Positions 40,883 to 50,092 of a DNA stretch of 64,000 nucleotides are shown here, piece by piece; position 1 is the first letter of the stretch, and the number at the start of each line of letters is the position of its first letter. The position numbers and the translations under genes are program-made. The notes beneath the pieces were generated by a model that saw only the letters and a list, made by a program, of their open reading frames with translations, did no database searches and had not been told where the DNA came from. Location of the stretch: contig NZ_JARVWQ010000002.1 in assembly GCF_029846255.1 (NCBI RefSeq), positions 1,116,001 to 1,180,000 on the forward strand, in the 5' to 3' direction. Origin of the DNA: Amnibacterium sp. CER49. GTDB lineage: Bacteria > Actinomycetota > Actinomycetes > Actinomycetales > Microbacteriaceae.

Positions 40883-41505
40883 CAGGACTCCTCCTCCGGT
40901 CGGGTGCCGCCGTAGACCTCGTCGATGTCGGTGACGAGTTCGGCGGTGCGCTCGAGCAGGCGCTTCAGGTCGGTGGAGCGGAGCAGGTCGAGCTGGTCGA
41001 GCTCGCCGAGCGGAGCGATCGCGGCGAGCTGCCAGCACGCAGCAGCCGGGTCGTCGTCGAGGCCGACGTCGGCCGGCCAGCGCAGCTCGGCGAACTCGCC
41101 GACCCGCTTGATCACGCGGCGCACGAGCCGCTCGGTGGTCTCGAGCAGCGGGGCGAGCTCGGCCGTCCAGGGCGGGTCGGGCAGGTCCCGCACCTCCGCC
41201 CTCGGGTACGGGTCGTCGTCGCCCCATGAGACGACCTCGATGCGCCGGACGCCCTGCGCGAGCACGAGCACCGTCTCATCCGCGGTGTCGAGGTCGGACA
41301 CCTGCGCCACGGTGCCGATGTCGACCCGGGCGTCGCCGCCGCCGACCTCCTGCCCGCGCTCGATGAGGACGACCCCGAACTCGGCGGGTTCGTCCTGCAG
41401 GATCGCGCCGAGCATGGCGAGGTAGCGCGGCTCGAAGACGCGCAGCGGCAGCGGCATGTGCGGGAAGAGCACCGAGCCGAGCGGGAACATGGCCATGTCG
41501 GTCAC
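40882..41505 (-). CDS. LON substrate-binding-domain protein without protease domain
   Basis: A 207-residue protein starting MAMFPLGSVLFPHMPLPLRVFEPRYLAML, the conserved N-terminal (LAN) domain of Lon proteases. It contains FGVVLIERGQEVGGGD and RIEVVSWGDDDPYPRAEV but lacks the ATPase and Ser-Lys peptidase domains. Stand-alone LON-domain proteins are widespread and may bind peptides or unfolded proteins; no reaction is known. A GTG at 41505 is used. ATG codons at 41496 and 41490 in the same frame are alternatives that fit the family N-terminus equally well. It is coupled to the STAS-like gene. Confidence 0.82.
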   Translation of the reverse strand: MTDMAMFPLGSVLFPHMPLPLRVFEPRYLAMLGAILQDEPAEFGVVLIERGQEVGGGDARVDIGTVAQVSDLDTADETVLVLAQGVRRIEVVSWGDDDPYPRAEVRDLPDPPWTAELAPLLETTERLVRRVIKRVGEFAELRWPADVGLDDDPAAACWQLAAIAPLGELDQLDLLRSTDLKRLLERTAELVTDIDEVYGGTRPEEES

Positions 41506-41534
41506 GCTCCAAGCACACCACGCGCGGACGGGCG

Positions 41535-41714
41535 GTGCTGCACGCCGACCCGGGCCCGGTGCGCTGGTGCCCCGGCCCGGTGGTCGGCGGCGCGCGCGTC
41601 CGCGACCTCACGCTCCGGGACGACCGCCCGGGCCGCACGGCGGCGGAGGTGGCGGTGCGGCTCGGCTCCGCAGCCGCCGTCGCGGAGGCGGCGCCGGCGC
41701 GCCTGCCGCGCTGA
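41535..41714 (+). CDS. Possible small protein of 59 residues, unrecognised
   Basis: A plus-strand frame from GTG 41535 to TGA 41712-41714 fills the gap between two minus-strand genes. Almost every codon ends in G or C (only one A-ending codon that I counted), the coding signature of this genome. The opposite strand shows no gene across the gap. The product, rich in R, A and V with RWCPGPVVGG near the start and AEVAVRLGSAAAVAE near the end, matches nothing that I know. No ribosome binding site or TANNNT hexamer is evident. It could be a real gene or a decayed remnant. Confidence 0.35.
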   Translation: MLHADPGPVRWCPGPVVGGARVRDLTLRDDRPGRTAAEVAVRLGSAAAVAEAAPARLPR

Positions 41715-41736
41715 GCTCGTCCCGCCGCGCGTCAGG

Positions 41737-42807
41737 TCAGCCGTGCCGCCACTCGACGACGTCGCCGTCCTGCATCACGTACTCCTTGCCCTCGATGCGG
41801 GCCCGGCCGCGGGCGCGGGCCTCGGCGACCGAGCCGGCCGCGACGAGGTCCTCGAAGCCGATGACCTCGGCCTTCACGAACTTCTTCTCGAAGTCGGAGT
41901 GGATGACGCCGGCCGCCTCCGGAGCGTGCGCGCCGCGGCGGATCGTCCACGCCCGGGACTCCTTCGGCCCCGCCGTGAGGTAGGTCTGCAGCCCGAGGGT
42001 GTCGAAGCCGACGCGGGCGAGCTGGTCGAGCCCGCTCTCGGTCTGGCCGGTCGACGCGAGCAGCTCGGCCGCGTCCTCCGGGTCGAGGTCGATGAGCTCG
42101 CTCTCGATCTTCGCGTCGAGGAACACGGCGGGCGCCGGCGCGACGAGTGCGGCCAGCTCGGCCCTGCGCGTCTCGTCCGTGAGCACCGCCTCGTCCACGT
42201 TGAAGACGAACAGCGCGGGCTTCGCGGTGAGCAGCCCGAGGTCCTTGATCGGCGTGAGGTCGATGCCGGCGGCCGTGAGGCGGGTGCCCGCGTTCAGGGC
42301 GGCCTGCGCCGCGCGGATCGTGTCGAGCACCTCCTGCGGCGTGCGCCGGCCGCGCACCTCCTTCTCCACCCGCTGCTCGGCGCGCTCGAGCGTCTGCAGG
42401 TCGGCGAGGATCAGCTCGGTGCCGATGGTCTCGAGGTCGCCCTTCGGGTCGACGGCGCCCGCGACGTGCACGACGTCGGGGTCGGCGAAGCCGCGGACCA
42501 CCTCGGCGATCGCATCGGCCTCACGGATGTTCGCGAGGAACTGGTTGCCGAGTCCCTCCCCCTCGCTCGCACCCTTCACGATCCCGGCGATGTCGACGAA
42601 CGAGACCGCGGCCGGCACGAGCCGCTCGGAGGCGAACAGCTCGCCGAGCACCTGGAGCCGCGGGTCCGGCAGGTCGACCACCCCCACGTTCGGCTCGATC
42701 GTCGCGAACGGGTAGTTCGCCGCGAGCACGGTGTTGCGGGTGAGCGCGTTGAAGAGGGTCGACTTGCCGACGTTCGGCAGGCCGACGATGCCGATGGTGA
42801 GTGCCAC
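41737..42807 (-). CDS. ychF: Redox-regulated ATPase/GTPase YchF
   Basis: A 356-residue Obg-family P-loop protein. G1 is GLPNVGKST at 9-17, the switch region is YPFATIEPNVGVV, G3 is FVDIAGIVKGASEGEGLGNQFL, and the altered G4 region (FVFNVDEAVL) explains the ATP preference known for YchF. The coiled-coil domain and the C-terminal TGS domain (RAWTIRRGAHAPEAAGVIHSDFEKKF) complete the protein. It binds ribosomes and is involved in oxidative stress control. The GTG start at 42807 gives MALTIGIVG and follows a TACGGT hexamer by 8 nt. Longer frames upstream are not supported. Confidence 0.95.
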   Translation of the reverse strand: MALTIGIVGLPNVGKSTLFNALTRNTVLAANYPFATIEPNVGVVDLPDPRLQVLGELFASERLVPAAVSFVDIAGIVKGASEGEGLGNQFLANIREADAIAEVVRGFADPDVVHVAGAVDPKGDLETIGTELILADLQTLERAEQRVEKEVRGRRTPQEVLDTIRAAQAALNAGTRLTAAGIDLTPIKDLGLLTAKPALFVFNVDEAVLTDETRRAELAALVAPAPAVFLDAKIESELIDLDPEDAAELLASTGQTESGLDQLARVGFDTLGLQTYLTAGPKESRAWTIRRGAHAPEAAGVIHSDFEKKFVKAEVIGFEDLVAAGSVAEARARGRARIEGKEYVMQDGDVVEWRHG

Positions 42808-42815
42808 GGGCGTCA

Positions 42816-42821
42816 ACCGTA
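42816..42821 (-). promoter_or_regulatory. -10 hexamer TACGGT, leaderless ychF promoter
   Basis: TACGGT (minus strand) ends 8 nt before the ychF GTG. Confidence 0.4.
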
Positions 42822-42878
42822 GTTCGCGCGAGCGCGGCCGCCCGCGCGGTGTCGGAGGGCGCTGGCAGCATCCCGGCC

Positions 42879-43481
42879 GTGCCGTTGGACTTCGCCGCTG
42901 TCGACTTCGAGACCGCGGGGCCGTCCAGTGCATCCGCCTGCTCCGTCGGGGTGGTGACGGTCGAGGACGGCGTGGTCACGGACCGCGTCGGCTGGCTCAT
43001 CCGGCCGCCCGCGGGGCACGACGTGTTCAGCGAGTGGAACATCCGCATCCACGGCATCACGCCCGACCGCGTCGTCGGCGCCGCCGAGTGGGCCTCGCAG
43101 CTCGACGACCTGCTGCTCGCGTTCGGCGACCTGCCCGTCGTCGCGCACAACGCCCGCTTCGACATGGGGGTGATCCGGGCGGCCTGCTTCGCCACGGGCA
43201 CGCAGACGCCGGCGCTCGACTACTTCTGCAGCCTGCAGATCGCGCGCAGCACCTACTCGCTCGACTCCTACCGACTCCCGGTCGCCGCGATGGCGGCGGG
43301 CTTCGAGGACTTCCCCCACCACGACGCCCTCGCCGACGCCGAGGCGTGCGCGGCCATCGTCGTGCACGCCGCGCGCCGCCACGGGGCGTCGAGCGTGCAC
43401 GAGCTGCTCGCTGCGGTCGGCTCGGCGCTCACCCGGCTGACGCCGCTCGACCGCGAGCCGCGGCCGGTCGTCTTCGCCTGA
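42879..43481 (+). CDS. DnaQ-like 3'-5' exonuclease (DEDDh)
   Basis: A 200-residue exonuclease of the RNase T/DnaQ superfamily. Exo I is D9-F-E11 in FAAVDFETAG, Exo II is VVAHNARFDMGV, and Exo III is the HDALADAEA segment with histidine and aspartate, so the DEDDh set is complete. WNIRIHGITPDRV is typical of DNA polymerase III epsilon-like stand-alone enzymes. It lacks the epsilon C-terminal region, so a role in repair or RNA processing is likely. The GTG start gives VPLDFAAVDFET. It is divergent from ychF across about 70 nt and is followed by rmuC. Confidence 0.88.
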   Translation: MPLDFAAVDFETAGPSSASACSVGVVTVEDGVVTDRVGWLIRPPAGHDVFSEWNIRIHGITPDRVVGAAEWASQLDDLLLAFGDLPVVAHNARFDMGVIRAACFATGTQTPALDYFCSLQIARSTYSLDSYRLPVAAMAAGFEDFPHHDALADAEACAAIVVHAARRHGASSVHELLAAVGSALTRLTPLDREPRPVVFA

Positions 43482-43548
43482 TCGCACCGCTCGCCGCCGC
43501 GCGGCCGGAGCCGCGGCGCTGTCGGAGCCGGATGGGAGCGTCCTCCGC

Positions 43549-44805
43549 GTGACACCGCTCCTGCTGCTGCTCGCCCTCGTCGCCGGCGCCGGTGCGGGCG
43601 CACTCGCCGCGACCGCGCGCCTCGCGCGCACCCGCCAGGACCCACGGCTCGTGCAGGCGCGGCACGAGGCCGATCTGCTGCGCGTCCGCACCGACGAGGC
43701 GCAGCAGCGCGCCGGCCTCGAGGCCGAGATCGCCGCGCTCGAGGCGACGATCGGCGGCCTGCGGCACCAGCTCGCCGACACGAGCGAGCGGCAGCGCGAG
43801 CAGGCCGAGCGCGAGCGGCAGGAGGCGCGCGTGCTGCAGGCGCTCGCGCCGGTGCAGGAGACGCTACGCGGCATGCAGACGAAGGTGAGCGAGCTCGAGC
43901 AGCAGCGCGCCGCGCAGTACGGCGCGCTCGAGCAGCAGCTCACGGCGGCCCGCACCTCGACCGAGCAGGTGCGCGCCACCGCCGAGTCGCTCGCCGCGGC
44001 GCTGAAGAGCAACTCGGTGCGCGGCGCGTGGGGCGAGGCCCAGCTGCGGCGCCTCGTCGAGGCCGCGGGCCTCACGAACCGGGTCGACTTCGACCTGCAG
44101 GTCTCGACCCGCAGCGACGACGGCGTCCGGCGTCCCGACCTCGTCGTGCGCCTGCCCGAGGGCAAGTGCATCGCGGTCGACGCGAAGGTGCCGCTCGCCG
44201 CATTCCTCGAGGCCAGCGAGATCCCCGCGGGTGCCCCGGGCGCCGAGGGCGCACGCCGTGAGGCGCTGCTGCAGGAGCACGTGAAGGCGGTGCGGGCGCA
44301 CATCGACGCGCTCGCGGCGAAGGGCTACTGGACCGACTTCACGAGCCCCGAGTTCGTCGTCGCGTTCCTGCCGAGCGAGTCGCTGCTCTCGTCGGCGCTC
44401 GCCGCCGACCCGTCGCTGCTCGACTACGCCTTCGGCAAGCGCGTCGCGCTCGCCTCGCCGGTCAACCTCTGGGCCGTGCTGCGCACCGTCGCGTTCACCT
44501 GGACGCAGCAGGCCCTGACCGAGGACGCGCAGCGGCTCTTCACGCTGTCCCGCACGCTCTACGACCGCATCGGCGTGCTCGCCGGCAAGGCGGAGAAGCT
44601 GCGCGGCGCGCTCGAGCGGTCCGTCGGCGCCTACAACGAGTTCGTCGGCACGCTCGAGACGCGGGTGCTCGTCACCGCGCGGCAGATCGGCCGGATGGAC
44701 CAGACCGCCGTGCTGCCCGAGCCGTCGCCGATCGACACGGTGCCGCGCCCGCTCACGGCGCCCGAGCTGGTCGAGGAGCGCCCGCGCCTCAGCGCCGTCG
44801 ACTAG
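43549..44805 (+). CDS. rmuC: RmuC family DNA recombination protein
   Basis: A 418-residue protein. It has an N-terminal membrane-like segment (about residues 1-22, TPLLLLLALVAGAGAGALAATA), a long coiled coil (about 35-130, rich in Q, E and R), and the RmuC domain with GAWGEAQLRRLVEAAGL, RPDLVVRLPEGKCIAVDAKVPLAAF and SPEFVVAFLPSESLLSSAL. The D-X-K elements resemble a nuclease-like fold, and RmuC limits inversion recombination in Escherichia coli. The family C-terminus is present with YDRIGVLAGKAEKLR. It follows the exonuclease gene on the same strand. It converges with glpX across a palindromic repeat. Confidence 0.9.
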   Translation: MTPLLLLLALVAGAGAGALAATARLARTRQDPRLVQARHEADLLRVRTDEAQQRAGLEAEIAALEATIGGLRHQLADTSERQREQAERERQEARVLQALAPVQETLRGMQTKVSELEQQRAAQYGALEQQLTAARTSTEQVRATAESLAAALKSNSVRGAWGEAQLRRLVEAAGLTNRVDFDLQVSTRSDDGVRRPDLVVRLPEGKCIAVDAKVPLAAFLEASEIPAGAPGAEGARREALLQEHVKAVRAHIDALAAKGYWTDFTSPEFVVAFLPSESLLSSALAADPSLLDYAFGKRVALASPVNLWAVLRTVAFTWTQQALTEDAQRLFTLSRTLYDRIGVLAGKAEKLRGALERSVGAYNEFVGTLETRVLVTARQIGRMDQTAVLPEPSPIDTVPRPLTAPELVEERPRLSAVD

Positions 44806-44817
44806 CCCGTCGGACGG

Positions 44818-44879
44818 ATTCCGGGCGGGTTCCGACGAAGCGGGCGCGAGACGACGCCCGGATGTCGGAAGTCGCCCGG
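44818..44879 (-). repeat. Palindromic intergenic repeat, copy B
   Basis: A 62-nt element between the converging rmuC and glpX genes, with about five differences from copy A at 7789-7851. Read on the minus strand it forms three nested stems: CCGGGCG/CGCCCGG outside, TTCCGAC/GTCGGAA in the middle and CGGGCG/CGCCCG around an 8-nt loop. This is the more symmetric copy. Confidence 0.75.
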
Positions 44880-44901
44880 TCCTCGTGCGTGAGACCGTCC
44901 G

Positions 44902-45882
44902 TCAGAACCAGCGCGAGGCGAGGTGCTCCGACTGGATGCGGCGCAGCGTGCCCGACTTCGAGCGCAGCACGACCGACTCGGTGCGGATGATCGGCCCCTT
45001 GCGCCGCACGCCCTCGACGAGGCCGCCGTCGGTGACGCCGGTGGCGACGAACATCGTGTTGTCGGAGGCGACGAGGCCGCCGGCGTCGTAGACGCGCTCG
45101 AGGTCGAGCCCGGCGGCGCGGCCCTTCTCGGCCTCCGCTTCGTCCTTCGGCGCGAGCCGCGCCTCGATGAAGCCGCCGAGCGCCTTGATCGCGCACGCCG
45201 TCACGACCGCCTCCGGGCTGCCGCCGATGCCGGCGCACATGTCGATGCGGGTCTCGTAGCGCGCCGCGTTGATGCCGCCGGCGACGTCGCCGTCGAGCAG
45301 CATGCGGGTGCCCGCACCGGCGCTGCGGATCTCGTCGATGAGGCCCTCGTGCCGCGGCCGGTCGAGCACCGCGACGATGATCTCGCCGACGTCCTTGCCC
45401 TTCGCCCTCGCGAGCTCGCGGATGTTGTCACCGACCGACTGCTCGAGGGAGCAGACCCCGATGCCGTGATGATCGGTGACGAGCTTGTCCATGTAGAAGA
45501 CGCTCGAGGCGTCGAGCATCGTGCCGCGGTCCGAGACCGCGATCATCGACAGCGCGTTCTGCCGGCCCTGCGCCGTCATGCTGGTGCCGTCGATCGGGTC
45601 GACCGCCACGTCGGTGTGCGGGCCGCTGCCGTCGCCGACGTGCTCGCCGTTGAAGAGCATGGGGGCGCGGTCCTTCTCCCCCTCGCCGATCACGACGACG
45701 CCGTCGAAGTGCACCGTGCGCAGGAACGCGCGCATCGCGTCGACCGCGGCGCCGTCGGCGGCGAGCTTGTCGCCCTTGCCGATGAACGGCACCGCCCGGA
45801 TCGCCGCCGCCTCGGTCGCGCGGACCAGCTCGAGCGCGAGGTTGCGGTCCGGCTCGTTCAGCAGGGTGGTGTCGGTCGCCAT
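44902..45882 (-). CDS. glpX: Fructose-1,6-bisphosphatase class II
   Basis: A 326-residue metal-dependent phosphatase. It hydrolyses fructose 1,6-bisphosphate to fructose 6-phosphate and is the essential gluconeogenic step in many actinobacteria. It has VVIGEGEKDRAPML, the metal/phosphate loop DPIDGTSMTAQGR from D95, and the C-terminal GVTDGGLVEGVRRKG. An N-terminal LVRATEAAAIRAVPFIGKGDK segment is typical. It is divergent from fbaA, whose product makes or splits the same sugar bisphosphate. A TAGCGT hexamer at 45913-45918 and a GGGAGGCG ribosome binding site precede the ATG, so this gene has a short leader. Confidence 0.95.
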   Translation of the reverse strand: MATDTTLLNEPDRNLALELVRATEAAAIRAVPFIGKGDKLAADGAAVDAMRAFLRTVHFDGVVVIGEGEKDRAPMLFNGEHVGDGSGPHTDVAVDPIDGTSMTAQGRQNALSMIAVSDRGTMLDASSVFYMDKLVTDHHGIGVCSLEQSVGDNIRELARAKGKDVGEIIVAVLDRPRHEGLIDEIRSAGAGTRMLLDGDVAGGINAARYETRIDMCAGIGGSPEAVVTACAIKALGGFIEARLAPKDEAEAEKGRAAGLDLERVYDAGGLVASDNTMFVATGVTDGGLVEGVRRKGPIIRTESVVLRSKSGTLRRIQSEHLASRWF

Positions 45883-45912
45883 GTGCGCCTCCCGGGGCTC
45901 GATGCGTGCTGA

Positions 45913-45950
45913 ACGCTACCCGGGACCGGTCCGGACGCGCTCAGTACACT
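45913..45950. promoter_or_regulatory. Divergent glpX-fbaA promoter region
   Basis: TAGCGT on the minus strand (45913-45918) for glpX and TACACT on the plus strand (45945-45950) for fbaA are back-to-back -10 elements 26 bp apart. No good -35 hexamers are visible. The shared region would let one regulator act on both genes. Confidence 0.4.
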
Positions 45951-45979
45951 CCTCGAAGGCCGACCCGAAGGAGCGCCCC

Positions 45980-47008
<1,029 letters not shown>

Positions 47009-47023
47009 CGGCTGCGCCGTCGG

Positions 47024-47416
47024 TCACCCGCCCCGGGCAGCGGCCCCGATCGCCGGGTCGCCGAGCACCGCGACGGTCACGAACGCGATCGTGAGCACGA
47101 GGTTCGCGCCGGCGGCTGCCAGCGGGATCCAGAACGCGGTCCGGTGCTGCCGGATGCGCGGCACGGAGAAGCCGATCGCCGCCACGAGGAGCGCCGTCGA
47201 CTCGACGGCGATCGCCCAGCCCATCGCGGTGGCGAGCCCGTCGTTCGTGTAGTGGCCGCGGCCCAGCTGGACGAGGGCGGCGTCGAGGGTCGCGGCCAGG
47301 GTCCGAGCCGTCGCCACCGTCTGGGTGACGCGGAGCACGCCGGCGATGAGCAGGGCGACGGTGACCGGGGCGTCCCAGGCCGGCGTGCGCCGGGCGCCGC
47401 CCGCCGGGGCGGTCAC
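47024..47416 (-). CDS. Small membrane protein, function unknown
   Basis: A 130-residue protein with three predicted helices at about 18-38, 64-85 and 95-117. It has a segment ALVQLGRGHYTNDGLATAMGW between helices 1 and 2 and a basic RIRQHR turn between 2 and 3. From memory, this type occurs next to ispH in Microbacteriaceae (annotated as DUF6264-like), which I could not check. The GTG start lies 1 nt after the ispH stop, so it is coupled to ispH. No catalytic motif is seen. Confidence 0.65.
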   Translation of the reverse strand: MTAPAGGARRTPAWDAPVTVALLIAGVLRVTQTVATARTLAATLDAALVQLGRGHYTNDGLATAMGWAIAVESTALLVAAIGFSVPRIRQHRTAFWIPLAAAGANLVLTIAFVTVAVLGDPAIGAAARGG

Positions 47417-47417
47417 G

Positions 47418-48473
47418 TCAGGCGGACCGGCCGCCGAGCGCCCGCGGGTCGCGGGCGCCGGTGGCGTCGCGCCGCAGCTCGCGCGGCAGCGAGAAGACGA
47501 GGTCCTCCTCGGCGGTGCGCACCTCGTCGACCGTGCCGTAGCCCGCCTCGGCGAGCCGCTCGAGCAGGCCCTGCACGAGCCGCTCGGGCACGCTCGCCCC
47601 GCTCGTCACCCCGACCGTCGTGACGCCCTCGAGCCACGCGGGGTCGAGCTCGCCGGCGTCGTCGACCCGGTGCGCGGCGGTCGCGCCGTGCTCGAGCGCG
47701 ACCTCGACGAGCCGCACCGAGTTCGACGAGTTCGCGCTGCCGACCACCACGACGAGGTCGGCGTCGCGGGCGATCTTCTTCACCGCGACCTGCCGGTTCT
47801 GCGTGGCGTAGCAGATGTCGTCCGACGGCGGGTCGGCGAGGTGCGGGAAGCGCGCGCGCAGCCGGCGGACCGTCTCCATGGTCTCGTCGACCGACAGCGT
47901 GGTCTGCGACAACCAGACGAGCTTCTCCGGGTCGCGCACCTCGACGGTGTCGGCCTCGTCGGGCGACCCGACGAGCGTGATGCGCTCGGGCGCCTCGCCG
48001 CTCGTGCCCTCGACCTCCTCGTGGCCGCGGTGGCCGATGAGGAGGATCTCGTAGTCGTCGCGGGCGAAGCGCACGGCCTCGCGGTGCACCTTCGTGACGA
48101 GCGGACAGGTCGCGTCGATGGCCCGGAGCCCGCGCTCGGCGGCGTCGCGCACGACCGAGGGGGCGACGCCGTGCGCGCTGAAGACGACGTGCGAGCCCTC
48201 GGGCACCTCGTCGACCTCGTCGACGAAGACGGCCCCCTGCTGCTCGAGCCGGCGCACCACGTGCACGTTGTGCACGATCTGCTTGCGCACGTACACGGGC
48301 GAGCCGTAGCGCTCGAGCGCCTTCTCGACGGCGATCACCGCGCGGTCGACGCCGGCGCAGTACCCGCGCGGGGCGGCCAGCAGCACCCGCTTCGATCCGA
48401 TGACGGACCCGTCGGCTACCGTGGGGCGCTCGCGGGGGGCCGCGGGCGCTTCGAGCTCGACCGGCGTTCCCAT
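47418..48473 (-). CDS. ispH: 4-hydroxy-3-methylbut-2-enyl diphosphate reductase
   Basis: A 351-residue [4Fe-4S] enzyme, the last step of the MEP isoprenoid pathway, giving isopentenyl and dimethylallyl diphosphate. The three cluster cysteines are in [13 protein letters not shown] (C39), [12 protein letters not shown] and [11 protein letters not shown]. Substrate residues in [17 protein letters not shown] and [11 protein letters not shown] are also present. Its product feeds polyprenyl synthesis (see the prenyltransferase at 60760). A TAGAAT hexamer 7 nt before the ATG predicts a leaderless mRNA. It is divergent from xseA with only 25 nt between starts. Confidence 0.95.
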   Translation of the reverse strand: MGTPVELEAPAAPRERPTVADGSVIGSKRVLLAAPRGYCAGVDRAVIAVEKALERYGSPVYVRKQIVHNVHVVRRLEQQGAVFVDEVDEVPEGSHVVFSAHGVAPSVVRDAAERGLRAIDATCPLVTKVHREAVRFARDDYEILLIGHRGHEEVEGTSGEAPERITLVGSPDEADTVEVRDPEKLVWLSQTTLSVDETMETVRRLRARFPHLADPPSDDICYATQNRQVAVKKIARDADLVVVVGSANSSNSVRLVEVALEHGATAAHRVDDAGELDPAWLEGVTTVGVTSGASVPERLVQGLLERLAEAGYGTVDEVRTAEEDLVFSLPRELRRDATGARDPRALGGRSA

Positions 48474-48480
48474 GCGGGCG

Positions 48481-48486
48481 ATTCTA
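48481..48486 (-). promoter_or_regulatory. -10 hexamer TAGAAT, leaderless ispH promoter
   Basis: TAGAAT (minus strand), close to the TATAAT consensus, ends 7 nt before the ispH ATG. It lies inside the 25-nt gap to xseA, so the two genes must have overlapping control regions. Confidence 0.55.
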
Positions 48487-48498
48487 GGAGCAGCGGAT

Positions 48499-49764
48499 AT
48501 GGCGGACGGCGTGGGGACCGCGGATCAGCCGTGGCCCGTCGGGGTGCTCGGCGAGAAGCTGCGGGGCTGGATCGACCGGCTCGGGCAGGTGTGGGTCGAG
48601 GGCGAGATCACCCAGTGGGGACCGCGCGGGCAGAACGTCTACGGCAAGCTCAAGGACCTCGAGCGCGACGTGACGATCTCGTTCCAGGTCTGGTCGTCCG
48701 TGCGCGCGAAGCTCCCCGCCGACCTGAAGCAGGGCGACCGCGTGATCGCCCTCGTGAAGCCCGACTACTGGCTCAAGGGCGGCACGCTCAGCATGCAGGT
48801 GTTCGCGATGCGGCACGTCGGGCTCGGCGACCTGCTCGAGCGGCTCGAGCAGCTCCGGCGCACGCTCGCCGCCGAGGGCCTCTTCGACCCGGCTCGCAAG
48901 AAGCGGCTGCCGTTCCTGCCGACCCGCATCGGCCTCATCACGGGCAAGGACTCGGACGCCGAGAAGGACGTGCTGAAGAACGCCCGGCTGCGCTGGCCGG
49001 GCGTCGTGTTCGAGGTGCGCCACACCGCCGTCCAGGGCGACCGCACGGTCCACGAGGTCGTGAAGGCCCTCGCCGAGCTCGACGCGCACCCCGAGGTCGA
49101 CGTCATCGTGATCGCCCGCGGCGGCGGCGACTTCCAGAACCTGCTCGCGTTCAGCGACGAGCGCCTCGTCCGCGCGGCCGCGGCCGCGTCGACGCCGATC
49201 GTGAGCGCGATCGGGCACGAGGCCGATCGGCCGCTGCTCGACGAGGTCGCCGACCTGCGCGCCTCCACCCCCACGGACGCGGCGAAGCGCGTCGTGCCGG
49301 ACGTCACCGAGGAGCTCGACCGCGTGGGGCAGTGCCGTGCGCGCATGTTCTCGCGGGTCGCGCACACGGTCGGCCACGAGGTGGACCGCATCGCCGCGCT
49401 GCGCGCCCGTCGCGTGCTCAGCGACGGGGCCTGGATCGTGACGAGCCGTGAGGACGAGCTGACCCGCTACGTCGCCCGTGGCGCCGAGCTCGTCGAGCGC
49501 TGCCTCGGCGACGCGGGCGCCCGGCTCGCCGAGGCGCGCGGGCACCTGCGCGCGCTGTCGCCGCTGCGCACGCTCGAGCGCGGGTACGCCATCGTGCTCG
49601 GCGACGGCGGCGCCGCCCTGCGCAGCACCGCCGACGCCCCCGCCGGCACCGCGCTCACCGTCCGCGTGACGGACGGCGCCATCGCGGCCACGAGCGACGG
49701 ACCCGTCGGCACCCGCGGTCGCCGGGAGGAGGCCGCGCCCGAGGTCGTCGGAGCCCGCTCGTAG
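48499..49764 (+). CDS. xseA: Exodeoxyribonuclease VII large subunit
   Basis: A 421-residue subunit of the single-strand-specific exonuclease VII. The N-terminal OB fold (about residues 10-105, [23 protein letters not shown]) is followed by the catalytic domain with [25 protein letters not shown] and [25 protein letters not shown], then a coiled-coil region and a small C-terminal domain ([13 protein letters not shown]). The ATG at 48499 has an AGGAG ribosome binding site. It is followed by xseB, whose -10 hexamer overlaps the xseA stop codon. The C-terminal tail after about 400 is low in complexity. Confidence 0.95.
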   Translation: MADGVGTADQPWPVGVLGEKLRGWIDRLGQVWVEGEITQWGPRGQNVYGKLKDLERDVTISFQVWSSVRAKLPADLKQGDRVIALVKPDYWLKGGTLSMQVFAMRHVGLGDLLERLEQLRRTLAAEGLFDPARKKRLPFLPTRIGLITGKDSDAEKDVLKNARLRWPGVVFEVRHTAVQGDRTVHEVVKALAELDAHPEVDVIVIARGGGDFQNLLAFSDERLVRAAAAASTPIVSAIGHEADRPLLDEVADLRASTPTDAAKRVVPDVTEELDRVGQCRARMFSRVAHTVGHEVDRIAALRARRVLSDGAWIVTSREDELTRYVARGAELVERCLGDAGARLAEARGHLRALSPLRTLERGYAIVLGDGGAALRSTADAPAGTALTVRVTDGAIAATSDGPVGTRGRREEAAPEVVGARS

Positions 49765-49767
49765 AAT
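49762..49767 (+). promoter_or_regulatory. -10 hexamer TAGAAT overlapping the xseA stop codon
   Basis: TAGAAT begins with the TAG stop of xseA (49762-49764) and ends 7 nt before the xseB ATG. It predicts a separate leaderless xseB transcript besides any read-through from xseA. Confidence 0.5.
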
Positions 49768-49774
49768 TCGGCGC

Positions 49775-50092
49775 ATGAGCGACACGGCCCACCCGACCGC
49801 AACCGGCGCCGCCACGCTGCGAGGCGGCGCCATGCCCGCCGACCCCGGGCACGACGACATCGAGGGCCTGACCACTGCTGCGCTCTTCGACGACATCGAG
49901 ACGATGTCGTACGAGCAGGCGCGCGACGAGCTCGTCGCCGTCGTCGACCGGCTCGAGCGCGGCGGCAGCACGCTCGAGGAGTCGCTCGCGCTCTGGGAGC
50001 GCGGCGAGGCGCTCGCCGCCCGGTGCGAGCGCTGGCTCGTCGGCGCCCGCGCGCGCCTCGACCAGGCGCGCGGGCCCGCCGCCGAGGCGTGA
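49775..50092 (+). CDS. xseB: Exodeoxyribonuclease VII small subunit
   Basis: A 105-residue protein. The XseB core is MSYEQARDELVAVVDRLERGGSTLEESLALWERGEALAARCERWL, a helical hairpin of about 55 residues that wraps around XseA. The N-terminal extension of about 40 residues (SDTAHPTATGAATLRGG...) is longer than in most bacteria and of low complexity. An internal ATG at residue 20 is a possible alternative start. The ATG at 49775 is supported by the hexamer 7 nt upstream. Its TGA overlaps the GTG of the DUF4245 gene. Confidence 0.92.
   Translation: MSDTAHPTATGAATLRGGAMPADPGHDDIEGLTTAALFDDIETMSYEQARDELVAVVDRLERGGSTLEESLALWERGEALAARCERWLVGARARLDQARGPAAEA

Noticed and set aside
41456-42822. Plus-strand frames antisense to ychF
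   Set aside because: They are antisense shadows with biased Arg/Ala/Val/Glu composition; ychF on the minus strand is unambiguous.
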